From JBBDWJ01 sp040902925 (GTDB lineage Bacteria > Acidobacteriota > Terriglobia > Bryobacterales > UBA6623): a DNA stretch of 25,557 bases. Both the position numbers and the translations under genes were made by a program. The stretch's first letter is position 1. The number at the start of each line of letters is the position of its first letter. Positions 13,966 through 22,565 of the stretch are shown piece by piece. Location of the stretch: contig JBBDWJ010000186.1 in the NCBI GenBank assembly GCA_040902925.1, positions 1-25,557 of the forward strand. Direction: 5' to 3'. The notes below the pieces were generated by a model. That model was not told the DNA's origin, made no database searches, and saw only the letters and a list, made by a program, of their open reading frames with translations.

Positions 13966-15600
13966 TTATTCGGCGGTGAGGATTTCATAGCGAGGCCGCA
14001 TCTGGCGGTCCGAAACCTGCGCCACGCGACGCAGTTCGCGCCCGCCTTCCCCAGCCACTCGCTCGAGCAGTTCCCGCGTACGCGGATTGACCGTGGGGAC
14101 CGAGGGCTCGTAACCGATGAAAATCGTACCAGGCGCCGCCATCGCTTGCTCGATCGTTTCCACGAAATACCTTTCCTCACTCGCCGGTTGAGGAGCTTCC
14201 TTTAACGGAAGCGTGTCCCGCGAAAGTAATCGAAGTTGCATGGCCAGGCCCCAATCGAGTACGACAACTTTTTTGGGGTCCTGCGCCTCGACAGCATCGT
14301 GCAGCTCATATATCGCTTCCGACCACGAAGGCGTACCGCCGTATTGCAGGATCTGGCCATACTGCTCGGTGACCGCGCGCACGTTGGTCAGGACCAACAG
14401 GCTGGCCACGCCCGCCATCAGGATGCGTCCCCTCCCAGGCCGGGTTGCCCCAAACATTCCTGCCGCTACGGCGCTAAAACTCGCCGCGACAAAAAGTTGC
14501 GGAAACGGATAAATCAGCGCCAGATGATGCACCGAACCGCCGGATTCCACAGGCAGCATAAGCCCAATGGCAATAGCGCAAAACACCCCAACGAAGAGCA
14601 AACCCCGGCGAAGCGGCGTGCGAAGCGTCAAAGGAAGAAGCAGCACGGCCGCGCCCAGCGCCCACGGCATCCAAGTCGCAGCGATGAGCCGGTCGCCGGT
14701 CCACCAGCAGACCCAACGCGCGAGCAGACCGTCAGGCAGCGCTGCCTGCGGAGCGGTCACGTGAGCCATCCAGCCCTGAAAAATCGTGCCGTCCAAAGCA
14801 TGCTGCAGCATCGACAGCTTCGCGAACACAGGCTGCAAGCTAGTTTCCCATCTCAATCCAAGCGATCGCGGGGCGGTTGTGAACCGATAAAGCAGAAACG
14901 GCAGGCAACCCACTAACATTCCCGCGGCGGCGATTGCGGCCGGCTTTGTCTTGATAGACCCGAGAAGCTCCCTCGGAAAGACGGTGAGAGCGGCCACAAC
15001 AAGCGCGGCGAGAAGCCACAGGAAGGTCAGCTTGTCAAAAACTCCCAAGCCAAACAGTAGAGAAGCCGGAAAGAGCCATCCCGGCGATGGATGTTCGTGC
15101 CATCGCAGCAACAGCCAGCAACCGCCGAGCCAGCAAAGCCGTTGGATGACGACGGGACCCCAGTCCAGGCGCGTCGTGAAAAGAAACGTCGGATCACTAG
15201 CCGCCAGAGCGACAGCAATCAGCGCGGTTCGTGCGTCAAAGACGCGGCGCGCGAACCAAAACAGAACAACCAGAGTAAACGCGCCGAGAAAAACAGCGGG
15301 CGCGCGCACCGCCGCGGCCGAGGCCGGTGCAACTTCGGCAACAAGGCGATAAAGCCAGCCCTTCAAGGCCCCAAGGTAGGGCAGAATCATGATGCAAACC
15401 GGCTGCCCCAGGATCTCCACATAACCCGCGCCACCGCGCGACGGATCGGGATACGACGCGGCGACGAAAAGAGCTTCGTCGTATTGCAAACCGGGAAGGT
15501 CGATCCACAAGCAGCCGAGCACGACGAAGCCGAGCACCGCAAGCGCGACGGCAAGCGGAATCCAAGCAGGGTTGTCGGAGTCGGTGCGGCCTGGCAGCAT
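13966..15600 (-). CDS. Membrane glycosyltransferase of GT39/ArnT-like (GT-C) type
   Basis: A 544-residue integral membrane protein. After a first helix (about residues 13-34), the loop QYDEALF carries D41-E42, the acidic pair expected in the first external loop of GT-C enzymes that use polyprenyl-phosphate sugars. About ten further hydrophobic helices follow (for example residues 103-118, 157-183, 185-206), ending in a soluble C-terminal region from about residue 420 (VVVLDWGLAMQLRLLSRD, TIFIGYEPSVPTVNPRTRELLERV). Family members move a sugar from a lipid carrier to lipid A, protein or glycan outside the membrane. Its donor could be made by DPM1-like enzymes such as the GT2 at 22566, which is inference. 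It lies 47 bases after the proline dehydrogenase stop on the same strand. No clear ribosome site is seen at 15600; TATCGT lies 15 bases upstream. Confidence 0.8.
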   Translation of the reverse strand: MLPGRTDSDNPAWIPLAVALAVLGFVVLGCLWIDLPGLQYDEALFVAASYPDPSRGGAGYVEILGQPVCIMILPYLGALKGWLYRLVAEVAPASAAAVRAPAVFLGAFTLVVLFWFARRVFDARTALIAVALAASDPTFLFTTRLDWGPVVIQRLCWLGGCWLLLRWHEHPSPGWLFPASLLFGLGVFDKLTFLWLLAALVVAALTVFPRELLGSIKTKPAAIAAAGMLVGCLPFLLYRFTTAPRSLGLRWETSLQPVFAKLSMLQHALDGTIFQGWMAHVTAPQAALPDGLLARWVCWWTGDRLIAATWMPWALGAAVLLLPLTLRTPLRRGLLFVGVFCAIAIGLMLPVESGGSVHHLALIYPFPQLFVAASFSAVAAGMFGATRPGRGRILMAGVASLLVLTNVRAVTEQYGQILQYGGTPSWSEAIYELHDAVEAQDPKKVVVLDWGLAMQLRLLSRDTLPLKEAPQPASEERYFVETIEQAMAAPGTIFIGYEPSVPTVNPRTRELLERVAGEGGRELRRVAQVSDRQMRPRYEILTAE

Positions 15601-15647
15601 CGTGGGAGAGTGTCCACGATAGCACCTGGCGCGGGAGAGACGCGACG

Positions 15648-18600
15648 TCAGTCGTCCGTTGGAGCGAATCCGCGGCGCATCGTATTCTCCACGATGCTGC
15701 GCGGCACCATGAACTGCTGCAAATAATCAGGCCCGCCGGCCTTGGAGCCGATGCCCGACATCTTGAAGCCGCCGAAAGGATGGCGTTCGACGATCGCGCC
15801 CGTGCAACCGCGGTTGATATAGAGATTTCCCACCCGGAACCGCCGTTTGGCCTTCTCGATATTTTCCGGACTCCGGGAAAAAACTCCGCCGGTCAGCGCA
15901 TAGGCTGTGCCATTGGCAACCTCTAGGGCCTCATCGAAATCCTTGACCTTAAGGACGGCAAGCACCGGGCCGAAAATCTCCTCCTGGGCCAGCCGGTCCC
16001 CGGGACGTATCCCTTCAAAAATCGTAAGCGGCACAAAATGCCCGCGGGCATCTTCGGGACGCCTGGCCAAAAGCTGCTTGCCTTCTTTCTTGCCAACCTC
16101 GATATAGCCCTCGATCTTCTTGCGGGCGCTTTCGGAAACGACCGCCCCCATAAATGAGCGTGGATCTTCGACGGGCCCCAGATGCAAGCTTTCCGCCGCC
16201 GGGACGAGCCGCTCAATCAGCTTGGAGTAAATCTCCTCCAGCACAATCAGACGCGAGCAAGCCGAGCATTTCTGGCCCTGGTATCCGAAAGCCGAGTAAA
16301 GGATCTCCGTGACCGCTTCATCGAGATCGGAATCCGAATCGACAATGACAGCGTTCTTGCCACCCAGCTCAGCCACGACGCGCTTGATGCCCGTCGCGCC
16401 TTCTGGCGTTTCACTCGCCAAGCGGATGATCCGCAATCCAACTTCCTTGCTACCCGTGAAAGCAATCATCGCGACGTCAGGGTGCGTAACCAGGTAGTCG
16501 CCAACCTCCCGGCCCGGCCCAGGCAAATAATTCAAAACGCCCTTTGGAAGCCCCGCATCCCGGAAAAGCTCGTACATCCCGAAGCCGATGGCGGGAGTTT
16601 CGGACGACGGTTTGTACACCACGGTGTTACCGGTTACCAACGCCGCCGATGTCATACCGGTAGAAATCGCCAATGGAAAATTCCAAGGCGCGATGACGCT
16701 GGTCACGCCGCGCGGCTCATAGAACAACTCGCTATGCTCGCCCGGCGCACGCCCCATGCGCTGCGGGCGCGCCAGACGGATCATCTCCCGCCCGTAATAG
16801 TCGAGAAAATCGATCGCTTCACAAACATCGGCATCGGCCTCGCCCCAACCCTTGCCGGCCTCGAAAACCTGCAGCGCCGCCAGATCGTAGCGCCGTTCGC
16901 GTGCAATGGCGGCCGCCTTGAATAAGTACCCGGCACGTTCTTCGGCGGGCGTATCGCGCCAGGCCGGGAACGCCTCGCGCGCAGCACTAATCGCCTCCGC
17001 GGCATCCGGCTCGCCGGCAACCGAAATCGAAGCTACAAGCTCCTCCGGCGCGTTCGGATTCGTCGAGCGAATCTGCCGTTCGGTGACCCTCTCACTGCCC
17101 GCGACAACCAGCGGCACGCGAATCGGAAATCGAGCGCGGATCGACGGCAACGCTTTTGAAAACTCGTCCCGGTTTCGAGCGAGCGTCCAATCCAGAAGCG
17201 GTACGTTGGAGAAAGTTCCTGCAGGCGCTGGGGATTCGCGATTGGTTTCAGCGAGCCGCGCCGCTGACGCGGTTGGCCCAGCGCCGTTATTCGCGACAAA
17301 GTCCAGGGGATTGCGCAACAGTTCCTCACGGGAAACCTCCTGCGTGAAGCTCTGCCGCAGGAACGACTCGTTGGAAGTGTTCTCAAGCAGACGGCGCACC
17401 AGATACGCCATGCCCGGAATCATTTCTCCCACCGGCGTATAGAGCCGCAGCCGCAGCCCCGCCTTCTGCAGCGCCGTTCGCACGGGCTCGGCCATCCCGT
17501 AGAGCACCTGAAACTCCAAGCGCTCCTCGGGCACGCGCAGTTCCCGAGCCTGCTCCTGCACGGAGGCAATGGAGCGAATATTATGCGAGGCGCAGGCGAG
17601 CGAAAGCGTGGCATGATTCTCCAGAATCATGCGCGCCAGCTTCTCGAAGTTTGCGTCGGTTTCGTGCTTGTTCGTAAACACCGGAACCGGCCAGTTCTTT
17701 TGGCGGGCCCAAATTTCCTCGGCGTCCCAGTAAGCCCCTTTCACCAAACGAACCGTCACGCGTTGATCCAACCTTCGGCTCCATGCGATCAGCCCCCGCA
17801 AGTCATCTTCGGTTTCCCGTAAATAGGCCTGCAGCGCCAGCCCCGTGTGCGGATAGCCGCGGAACTCCGGTTCTTCCATCATGCTCTTGTAGAGCGCGAC
17901 GCTGAGGCTTTTCACCTCGCGGTGCTCGATATCGAGGTTGACGAACGCTCCCAATTCCATCGCGCGGCGGAAAATTGGCCGCAAGCGCTCCTTGGCCGCG
18001 TCCACGGAATGGTCGAAGGCCCGCGCGTGCATCTGCGAATGCATCGCCGTCGGCTTGACGGAAAGATTGATCTTCGGAGCCGAGCCCCAGTCCAGATCGC
18101 CCGAGCCACCGGCCAGCGCCGGCCAATCGCGCTGCCGCTGATATAGCGACTCGAGCAATTCCAGGTAGCGCCGCAGGTAATCGTCGGCCTCGGCCTCGGA
18201 AACCACGGCCTCGCCAAGCAACGAAATCGTGAAGGCCAAACCCTGCTCGCGTAATTTCTGTAACTCGGGCAGCGCGTGCTTCCCATCAGCGCCGGCAATA
18301 AACTGGCCGCCCATGCCGCGGATGTTCTTGGCAATTCCTTTGGCGATCAGTCGCGCCGCAAACGATTCCGGCGACAGCGACTTGATCCCCCATTGCAGCG
18401 CTTCGGGAAAATCCTGCCCCGGACGGCAAAAATACTCCCGCAAGTGCCGCGCCACCGACTCCGAACTGGTCAAGTACGGGAACACGTCAACGAATCGAAA
18501 CATCTCGACCTTGAACGCTTCGTCGCGCATGCTCCAGTCGAGGATTTTTCCGGTCCAGAAATTCTTCTGGAAGACCGAAGGCGTCTGCCCTTCGATCAAA

Positions 18601-18683
18601 TCGTAAAGATGCAGCCCGGCCTGGATCGTTTGCTCTTCCAAATCCGCCGCCACTGTCGCCTCGCGCTCCTGATTTGTACTCAC
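15648..18683 (-). CDS. putA: Bifunctional proline dehydrogenase / L-glutamate gamma-semialdehyde dehydrogenase
   Basis: A 1011-residue cytoplasmic or membrane-peripheral enzyme that oxidises proline to P5C with FAD and then P5C to glutamate with NAD. The N-terminal half is the proline dehydrogenase barrel (IAKGIAKNIRGMGGQFIAG, VNLDIEHREVKSLSV, RVTVRLVKGAYWDAEEIWARQ near residues 310-325, YTPVGEMIPGMAYLVRRLLEN). The C-terminal half is an aldehyde dehydrogenase with E772 (VAELGGKN) and catalytic C806 (GQKCSACSR), 34 residues apart as usual, and the ending GGFKMSGIGSKAGGPDYL. The N-terminal ribbon-helix-helix repressor domain of the enterobacterial protein is absent. The GTG start at 18683 follows GGGAGAGG by 6 bases; the in-frame ATG at 18818 is on the far side of the intergenic gap and unlikely. 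It is divergent from arginase, fitting a shared arginine/proline catabolic role. Confidence 0.93.
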   Translation of the reverse strand: MSTNQEREATVAADLEEQTIQAGLHLYDLIEGQTPSVFQKNFWTGKILDWSMRDEAFKVEMFRFVDVFPYLTSSESVARHLREYFCRPGQDFPEALQWGIKSLSPESFAARLIAKGIAKNIRGMGGQFIAGADGKHALPELQKLREQGLAFTISLLGEAVVSEAEADDYLRRYLELLESLYQRQRDWPALAGGSGDLDWGSAPKINLSVKPTAMHSQMHARAFDHSVDAAKERLRPIFRRAMELGAFVNLDIEHREVKSLSVALYKSMMEEPEFRGYPHTGLALQAYLRETEDDLRGLIAWSRRLDQRVTVRLVKGAYWDAEEIWARQKNWPVPVFTNKHETDANFEKLARMILENHATLSLACASHNIRSIASVQEQARELRVPEERLEFQVLYGMAEPVRTALQKAGLRLRLYTPVGEMIPGMAYLVRRLLENTSNESFLRQSFTQEVSREELLRNPLDFVANNGAGPTASAARLAETNRESPAPAGTFSNVPLLDWTLARNRDEFSKALPSIRARFPIRVPLVVAGSERVTERQIRSTNPNAPEELVASISVAGEPDAAEAISAAREAFPAWRDTPAEERAGYLFKAAAIARERRYDLAALQVFEAGKGWGEADADVCEAIDFLDYYGREMIRLARPQRMGRAPGEHSELFYEPRGVTSVIAPWNFPLAISTGMTSAALVTGNTVVYKPSSETPAIGFGMYELFRDAGLPKGVLNYLPGPGREVGDYLVTHPDVAMIAFTGSKEVGLRIIRLASETPEGATGIKRVVAELGGKNAVIVDSDSDLDEAVTEILYSAFGYQGQKCSACSRLIVLEEIYSKLIERLVPAAESLHLGPVEDPRSFMGAVVSESARKKIEGYIEVGKKEGKQLLARRPEDARGHFVPLTIFEGIRPGDRLAQEEIFGPVLAVLKVKDFDEALEVANGTAYALTGGVFSRSPENIEKAKRRFRVGNLYINRGCTGAIVERHPFGGFKMSGIGSKAGGPDYLQQFMVPRSIVENTMRRGFAPTDD

Positions 18684-18826
18684 AGTGAGCCTCTCCCTTA
18701 CTGTAGACGTTTTCCGAACGCACTCTGTTGCGCAAACCCCCGAGCAAGGGGCGCGCCAAAGCCTTAGAATGTGCGGGAGACCTGCTGCGGCGCGGCGCTT
18801 CCGCTCAACAGACCGCATCGACCCCG
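18684..18826. promoter_or_regulatory. Divergent control region between proline dehydrogenase and arginase
   Basis: These 143 bases must hold both promoters. Visible candidates are TAGAAT (18765-18770) for the arginase and TACAGT (18704-18699, minus strand), 16 bases before the GTG of the proline dehydrogenase. A perfect 8-bp palindrome TTGCGCAA lies at 18728-18735, central between them, and could be an operator. None has a good -35 partner. Confidence 0.35.
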
Positions 18827-19741
18827 ATGGCGAAAACCAGAGTCAAGATTCTCGGCGTGCCCCTCGATCTGGGACAACGACGCCGCGGCGTCGACATGGG
18901 CCCGTCGGCGATCCGCGCGGCCGGCTTGCAAGCCCGGCTCCGCGAGATGGATATCGACGTGGAAGACGCCGGGGATCTCACCGTCGTCATTCCGGAAAGG
19001 CAAACCATTGCCGATAGCCGGGCGCGCTACCTGCAGGAAATCGCCGCCGTCTGCCGCCGCGCGGCCAAGCGCATCGGCGAGTTCCTCGACGGAAGCTCGA
19101 CGCCGCTGACTCTCGGAGGCGATCACTCGCTCGCCGTTGGCACAATCGCCGGCGCCGTGCGCCATTTCCGGCGTCAGAAACAGTCGCTGGGAGTCATCTG
19201 GTTCGACGCTCACGCCGACTGCAACACTCCCGACACGAGCCCCAGCGGCAACGTCCACGGCATGCCGCTGGCAGCGTGCCTCGGTTTCGGACCGGCGGCA
19301 TTGACAGGCCTCGTCGGGGCCGCGCCGCTGCTCAACCCGGCCAATGTCGTGCTCGTTGGCGTCCGCCAGATCGACAAGCAGGAAAAAGAAATCGTGCGCC
19401 GCGCCGGCATCACCGTCTTCACCATCCGCGACATCGACGAGCAGGGCATGCGCCGCATCGTCGAGCAGGCCATCGAGATCGCATCGCGCGGCACGGCCGG
19501 ATTTCACGTCAGCCTCGATATGGATTTTCTCGACCCGAGCGCGGCGCCCGGCGTCGGCACCCCCTGCCGCGGCGGCGCCGGCTACCGCGAGGCCCACCTG
19601 GCGATGGAATGGATTGCGGATTCCCAAAAGCTGCGCGCGATCGAGATCGTCGAGGTGAATCCGATCCTCGACGTGCAAAATCAAACCGCGACGCTTGCGG
19701 TCGAGCTAGCGCTATCGGCTTTCGGGAAGAGAATTCTCTAA
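18827..19741 (+). CDS. rocF: Arginase
   Basis: A 304-residue binuclear manganese hydrolase converting arginine to ornithine and urea. Metal motifs are intact: GGDHS (H100), DAHAD (D127, H129, D131) and SLDMDFLDP (D231, D233), followed by APGVGTP and GGAGYREAH, which favours arginase over agmatinase. RAIEIVEVNPILD near the C-terminus supplies the usual late Glu. The start at 18827 gives the typical N-terminus (KILGVPLDLGQRRRGVDMGPSAIR); the frame is open upstream to 18728 but reads as non-coding. No strong ribosome site precedes it. It is transcribed divergently from the proline/P5C dehydrogenase; ornithine aminotransferase, the linking step, is not in the window. Confidence 0.93.
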   Translation: MAKTRVKILGVPLDLGQRRRGVDMGPSAIRAAGLQARLREMDIDVEDAGDLTVVIPERQTIADSRARYLQEIAAVCRRAAKRIGEFLDGSSTPLTLGGDHSLAVGTIAGAVRHFRRQKQSLGVIWFDAHADCNTPDTSPSGNVHGMPLAACLGFGPAALTGLVGAAPLLNPANVVLVGVRQIDKQEKEIVRRAGITVFTIRDIDEQGMRRIVEQAIEIASRGTAGFHVSLDMDFLDPSAAPGVGTPCRGGAGYREAHLAMEWIADSQKLRAIEIVEVNPILDVQNQTATLAVELALSAFGKRIL

Positions 19742-19773
19742 CGGAAGGAAGCTGGAGCGGAGTCCAAACTGCT

Positions 19774-20829
19774 TTACTGAATCGTCAGCATCCGCTGGAT
19801 GGCCGTCTGCGCCTTTTCTTTGACGTCGTCAGCCACGGTCACCTCGATGCGGTCGTTCTTCAGCGAGTCCAGCAGCTTCTCGAGCGTGTTCATCTTCATG
19901 TACTCGCAAACCGCTTCGGTGGAAACCGGATGGAAGATCTTCGAGGGGATATCTTTGCGCAATCGATAGAGCATACCCAGTTCGGTCGCCACGATGAACT
20001 CCTTCGCGGGCGACGTCTCGGCATGCCGGATCATCTGTTCGGTCGAAAGGAAGTAGGCCTTCTGAAACGGCGAAGAGCCGTTCATCATTTTCGCCAGGCA
20101 CGAGGAAGCGCAGCCGCACTCGGGGTGGATCAGCAAATCGGCGTCCGGATGCGCGTCAAAAGCAAGCTCCAACGCCTGCTCGCCGATTTTCGCGTGGACG
20201 TGGCACGCGCCGTCGTACAGATCGACCAGCGTGGGGTCGATTTTGCTCTGCGATAACGACACCGCCCCCAAATACTTGTCAGGAAGGAACAGCACGCGCT
20301 GCCCAGGGTGCGTCCGCGCCGCATGGTCGAGCACCTGCGGAGCATTTCGCGACGTGCAGATGTAGTGGCTCATCGCCTTCGTCTGCGCATCGGTGTTGAT
20401 GTAGGAAATGATCAGGCCGTCCGGGTTGTGCGCCATCCAGTTGCGGATTCGCCCATGATCGATCGACGCCACCAGCGAGCAACCCGGCTGATCGGGCATG
20501 TAGACCTTCGCGCGGTCGCCCACAATTGTTTTGGCGGTCTCGCCCATGAACCAAACGCCGCAAAAATCAACCCGCGGAGTGTCCTGCTGGGCGACGTACT
20601 GGCTCAGCCCCAGCGAGTCGCCGATCTCACGCGCGACCTCCTGCAACTCAGGGTACTGATAATTGTGCGCCACGATCACCGAGTTCTTGCGCTCGGCGAG
20701 TTCCTGCACCTGCTTGCCGGTTTCGACCAGGTCCTTCACATAGTCAGAGGTGTAGCGCCCAGGATACAGATCCCCGGCGAACCGGTTAAACCGGTCGTAC
20801 CAGCCCTCAAATTCAATTTCGCCGGGCAT
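19774..20829 (-). CDS. nadA: Quinolinate synthase
   Basis: A 351-residue cytoplasmic enzyme that condenses iminoaspartate with dihydroxyacetone phosphate to quinolinate in NAD synthesis. The three [4Fe-4S] cysteines are visible as C90 (DFCGVWFMGETAK), C238 (IHPECGC) and C308 (STEAVCEYMKMNTLEKLL). Other signatures are VIVAHNYQYPELQEVA, GDSLGLS, MPDQPGCSL and ISYINTDAQTKA. The start at 20829 follows GAGGTGAG by 4 bases. The in-frame ATG at 20880 lies inside the preceding gene and is less likely. It sits 28 bases after the Fe-S carrier gene on the same strand, almost certainly one operon. nadB and nadC are not in the window. Confidence 0.95.
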   Translation of the reverse strand: MPGEIEFEGWYDRFNRFAGDLYPGRYTSDYVKDLVETGKQVQELAERKNSVIVAHNYQYPELQEVAREIGDSLGLSQYVAQQDTPRVDFCGVWFMGETAKTIVGDRAKVYMPDQPGCSLVASIDHGRIRNWMAHNPDGLIISYINTDAQTKAMSHYICTSRNAPQVLDHAARTHPGQRVLFLPDKYLGAVSLSQSKIDPTLVDLYDGACHVHAKIGEQALELAFDAHPDADLLIHPECGCASSCLAKMMNGSSPFQKAYFLSTEQMIRHAETSPAKEFIVATELGMLYRLRKDIPSKIFHPVSTEAVCEYMKMNTLEKLLDSLKNDRIEVTVADDVKEKAQTAIQRMLTIQ

Positions 20830-20857
20830 GAAACTCACCTCTTGTTTGGCGGCAGCG

Positions 20858-21178
20858 TTAGACCTGGAACGACCTGCCACAACCGCAGCTCTTGGTGGCC
20901 TTGGGGTTGTGGAACACGAACGCCTGCTCCATCAGCGTGTTGTGGAAGTCAAGCGTCATGCCGTCGAGATACTCATAGCTTTTGGGGTCAACCACGAGTT
21001 GGACGCCGCCCGCCTCGAACACGTGATCGTTGGGCCGCGGGTTGGTCTCGAACTTGAACTTGTAGCTGAGCCCCGAGCAGCCGCCCCCAACGATGCCAAG
21101 GCGCAGCCCGCCGTTGACGTCGTTTTCCTTCAACATCTGCCGAATGCGCTCGACCGCGTTGTCCGTTACCGTAATCAT
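20858..21178 (-). CDS. erpA: A-type iron-sulfur carrier (ErpA/IscA family)
   Basis: A 106-residue protein that carries and inserts Fe-S clusters into target enzymes. The three cluster cysteines are present as C34 (GGGCSGLSY) and C98/C100 (SCGCGRSF). The start MITVTDNAVERI at 21178 fits the family exactly; the frame stays open upstream to 21913 but overlaps the divergent glycosyltransferase and is spurious there. No strong ribosome site is seen. It is followed 28 bases later by nadA, a [4Fe-4S] enzyme and an obvious client. The member type (ErpA versus IscA/SufA) cannot be fixed by reading alone. Confidence 0.92.
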   Translation of the reverse strand: MITVTDNAVERIRQMLKENDVNGGLRLGIVGGGCSGLSYKFKFETNPRPNDHVFEAGGVQLVVDPKSYEYLDGMTLDFHNTLMEQAFVFHNPKATKSCGCGRSFQV

Positions 21179-21284
21179 CCCGTCACCGTAGTCATCTCTG
21201 TGTCGCTCCTGACCGCCCCCTGGCCGCGTCAGAGGAACCCCGCGGCAGCCAGCAAGAAGCGGCGTCGCGGCGTTCCACAATTTA

Positions 21285-21290
21285 ATTATA
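21285..21290 (-). promoter_or_regulatory. Perfect TATAAT -10 box upstream of erpA-nadA
   Basis: On the minus strand TATAAT (21290-21285) lies within the only AT-rich patch of the 303-base gap between erpA and the divergent glycosyltransferase. It is 106 bases upstream of the erpA start. No matching -35 is visible at 16-18 bases. Confidence 0.45.
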
Positions 21291-21469
21291 ACGAACCCCT
21301 TACAAGAGACCGGGTTCGTCCCGCCCGCGAAGCCCGATTGCCGTGTAGAAGAACGCTGGCGTGCGCTCCTGCTGAAGGGAATACTGGCGAGCCCTGTTTC
21401 GCGCTCACGCCCTCCGAAAGCATGCCCGCGAGCGCGCCTTCGGGCCGCCCTCGACCAGCTAACCCCTGT

Positions 21470-21475
21470 TAAGAT
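21470..21475 (+). promoter_or_regulatory. -10 box TAAGAT 6 bases before the GT2 TTG start
   Basis: TAAGAT is followed by six bases and TTG 21482. There is no ribosome site, so a leaderless transcript is suggested. The spacing is identical to that at 12105 and 11095. Confidence 0.45.
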
Positions 21476-21481
21476 CCTAGT

Positions 21482-22495
21482 TTGCCGCCGCCTCGAGTTA
21501 CGGTCATCATCCCCACATTGCTTGCCGGAGAGCCCTTGGAGCGCTGCCTCGGCTGCCTCAGCGCGCAAACTTTCGAGGCCTTCGAAACCATCATCGTCGA
21601 CAACAGTGGAACGGGAGCCGCCTCGCCGCTCGCCTCGCCGCCAGGAATTCGCGTCCTCGAAAACCAGCAAAACCTGGGCTTCGGAGCGGCCGTCAACCGC
21701 GGCATCGAAAGCAGCACCGGCGACTTCGTGTGTACGCTCAACGACGATGCCTATCCCGCGCCCGGCTGGCTCGAGCACCTGGTGCGCGCCGCCGACAGCC
21801 AGCCCAAGGCGGCCATGTTCGCTTCCCAGATTCGCCTGGCTTCGCATCCCGAGCAGCTCGATTCCGCGGGACTGGGCATTTACGGCGATGGCACGACCAA
21901 GCAGCGCGGCCACCGCGAATCCGTCGCCGACTACGGCCGGCTCGAAAATGTCCTCGTCCCAAGCGCCTGCGCCGCGCTATATCGCCGCTCGCTGCTCGAT
22001 CGCGTCGGATCGTTCGACGCTGATTATTTTCTCTATTGCGAAGACACCGATCTCGGCCTGCGAGCGCGCCTCGCCGGCGAAAGCTGCCTCTACGTGCCGC
22101 AAGCCGTCGTCGAGCACGACTACTCCATCTCATCGGGACGCGCCTCGCGCTTGAAGGCCTACTACGTCGAGCGCAACCGCCTCTGGACCGTGGTCAAAAT
22201 CTTCCCGCTGGCGCTGTGGCCGCTCGTTCCCATCTACTCGCTGTGGCGCTATCTGCTGCACCTGTGGGCCTTGCTCACAGGCCGGGGACTCGCCGCCGAG
22301 TTCACCCGCGACGGAGAAAAGTGGTGGCAACTTGTGTTAATAGTAGGTTCGGCGCACGCGCAGGCAGTGTTGCATTTGCCCGTCCTGCTGGCCAAACGCG
22401 GCCACATTCAACGGAGCGCGAAACTAGGAACCTGGGCGTTCTGGAAACTGTTGCGGCGTCACTACGCGCGAGCCTCGCAAATCGCCATGCAATAG
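21482..22495 (+). CDS. Glycosyltransferase family 2 (rhamnosyltransferase-like)
   Basis: A 337-residue GT-A enzyme with a TTG start. Motifs: VTVIIPTLLAGEPLERCL at the N-terminus, IIVDNSGTG, NLGFGAAVNRGI, the nucleotide-sugar/metal motif LNDDAYP, VLVPSACAALYRRSLLDRVG and the acceptor-side YCEDTDLGLRA, then EHDYS. This is the pattern of GT2 enzymes that add rhamnose or similar sugars to surface polysaccharide. The C-terminal part has one or two membrane-associated helices (LALWPLVPIYSLWRYLLHLW). It is first in a plus-strand set of four (GT2, GT2, DUF2304, GT4), 70 bases before the next start. Donor and acceptor sugars cannot be read. Confidence 0.88.
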   Translation: MPPPRVTVIIPTLLAGEPLERCLGCLSAQTFEAFETIIVDNSGTGAASPLASPPGIRVLENQQNLGFGAAVNRGIESSTGDFVCTLNDDAYPAPGWLEHLVRAADSQPKAAMFASQIRLASHPEQLDSAGLGIYGDGTTKQRGHRESVADYGRLENVLVPSACAALYRRSLLDRVGSFDADYFLYCEDTDLGLRARLAGESCLYVPQAVVEHDYSISSGRASRLKAYYVERNRLWTVVKIFPLALWPLVPIYSLWRYLLHLWALLTGRGLAAEFTRDGEKWWQLVLIVGSAHAQAVLHLPVLLAKRGHIQRSAKLGTWAFWKLLRRHYARASQIAMQ

Positions 22496-22565
22496 CCGGG
22501 CGAATTCCAGGGAGAAACTCGCGGCGCGCATCTTGGGCGAATCGGGCGGCGGCATTGCAAACTTC

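Noticed and set aside
18764..19684. Long minus-strand open frame (306 codons) opposite arginase
   Set aside because: Arginase motifs on the plus strand are complete; the antisense translation shows no family and mirrors the codon structure of the real gene.
19276..20256. Plus-strand open frame spanning the arginase end and the nadA region
   Set aside because: It crosses two real genes in other frames or on the other strand and reads as histidine/arginine-rich nonsense.
21179..21913. N-terminal extension of the Fe-S carrier frame
   Set aside because: The family N-terminus is at 21178, a perfect -10 box lies inside the supposed coding stretch, and the far part overlaps the divergent glycosyltransferase.
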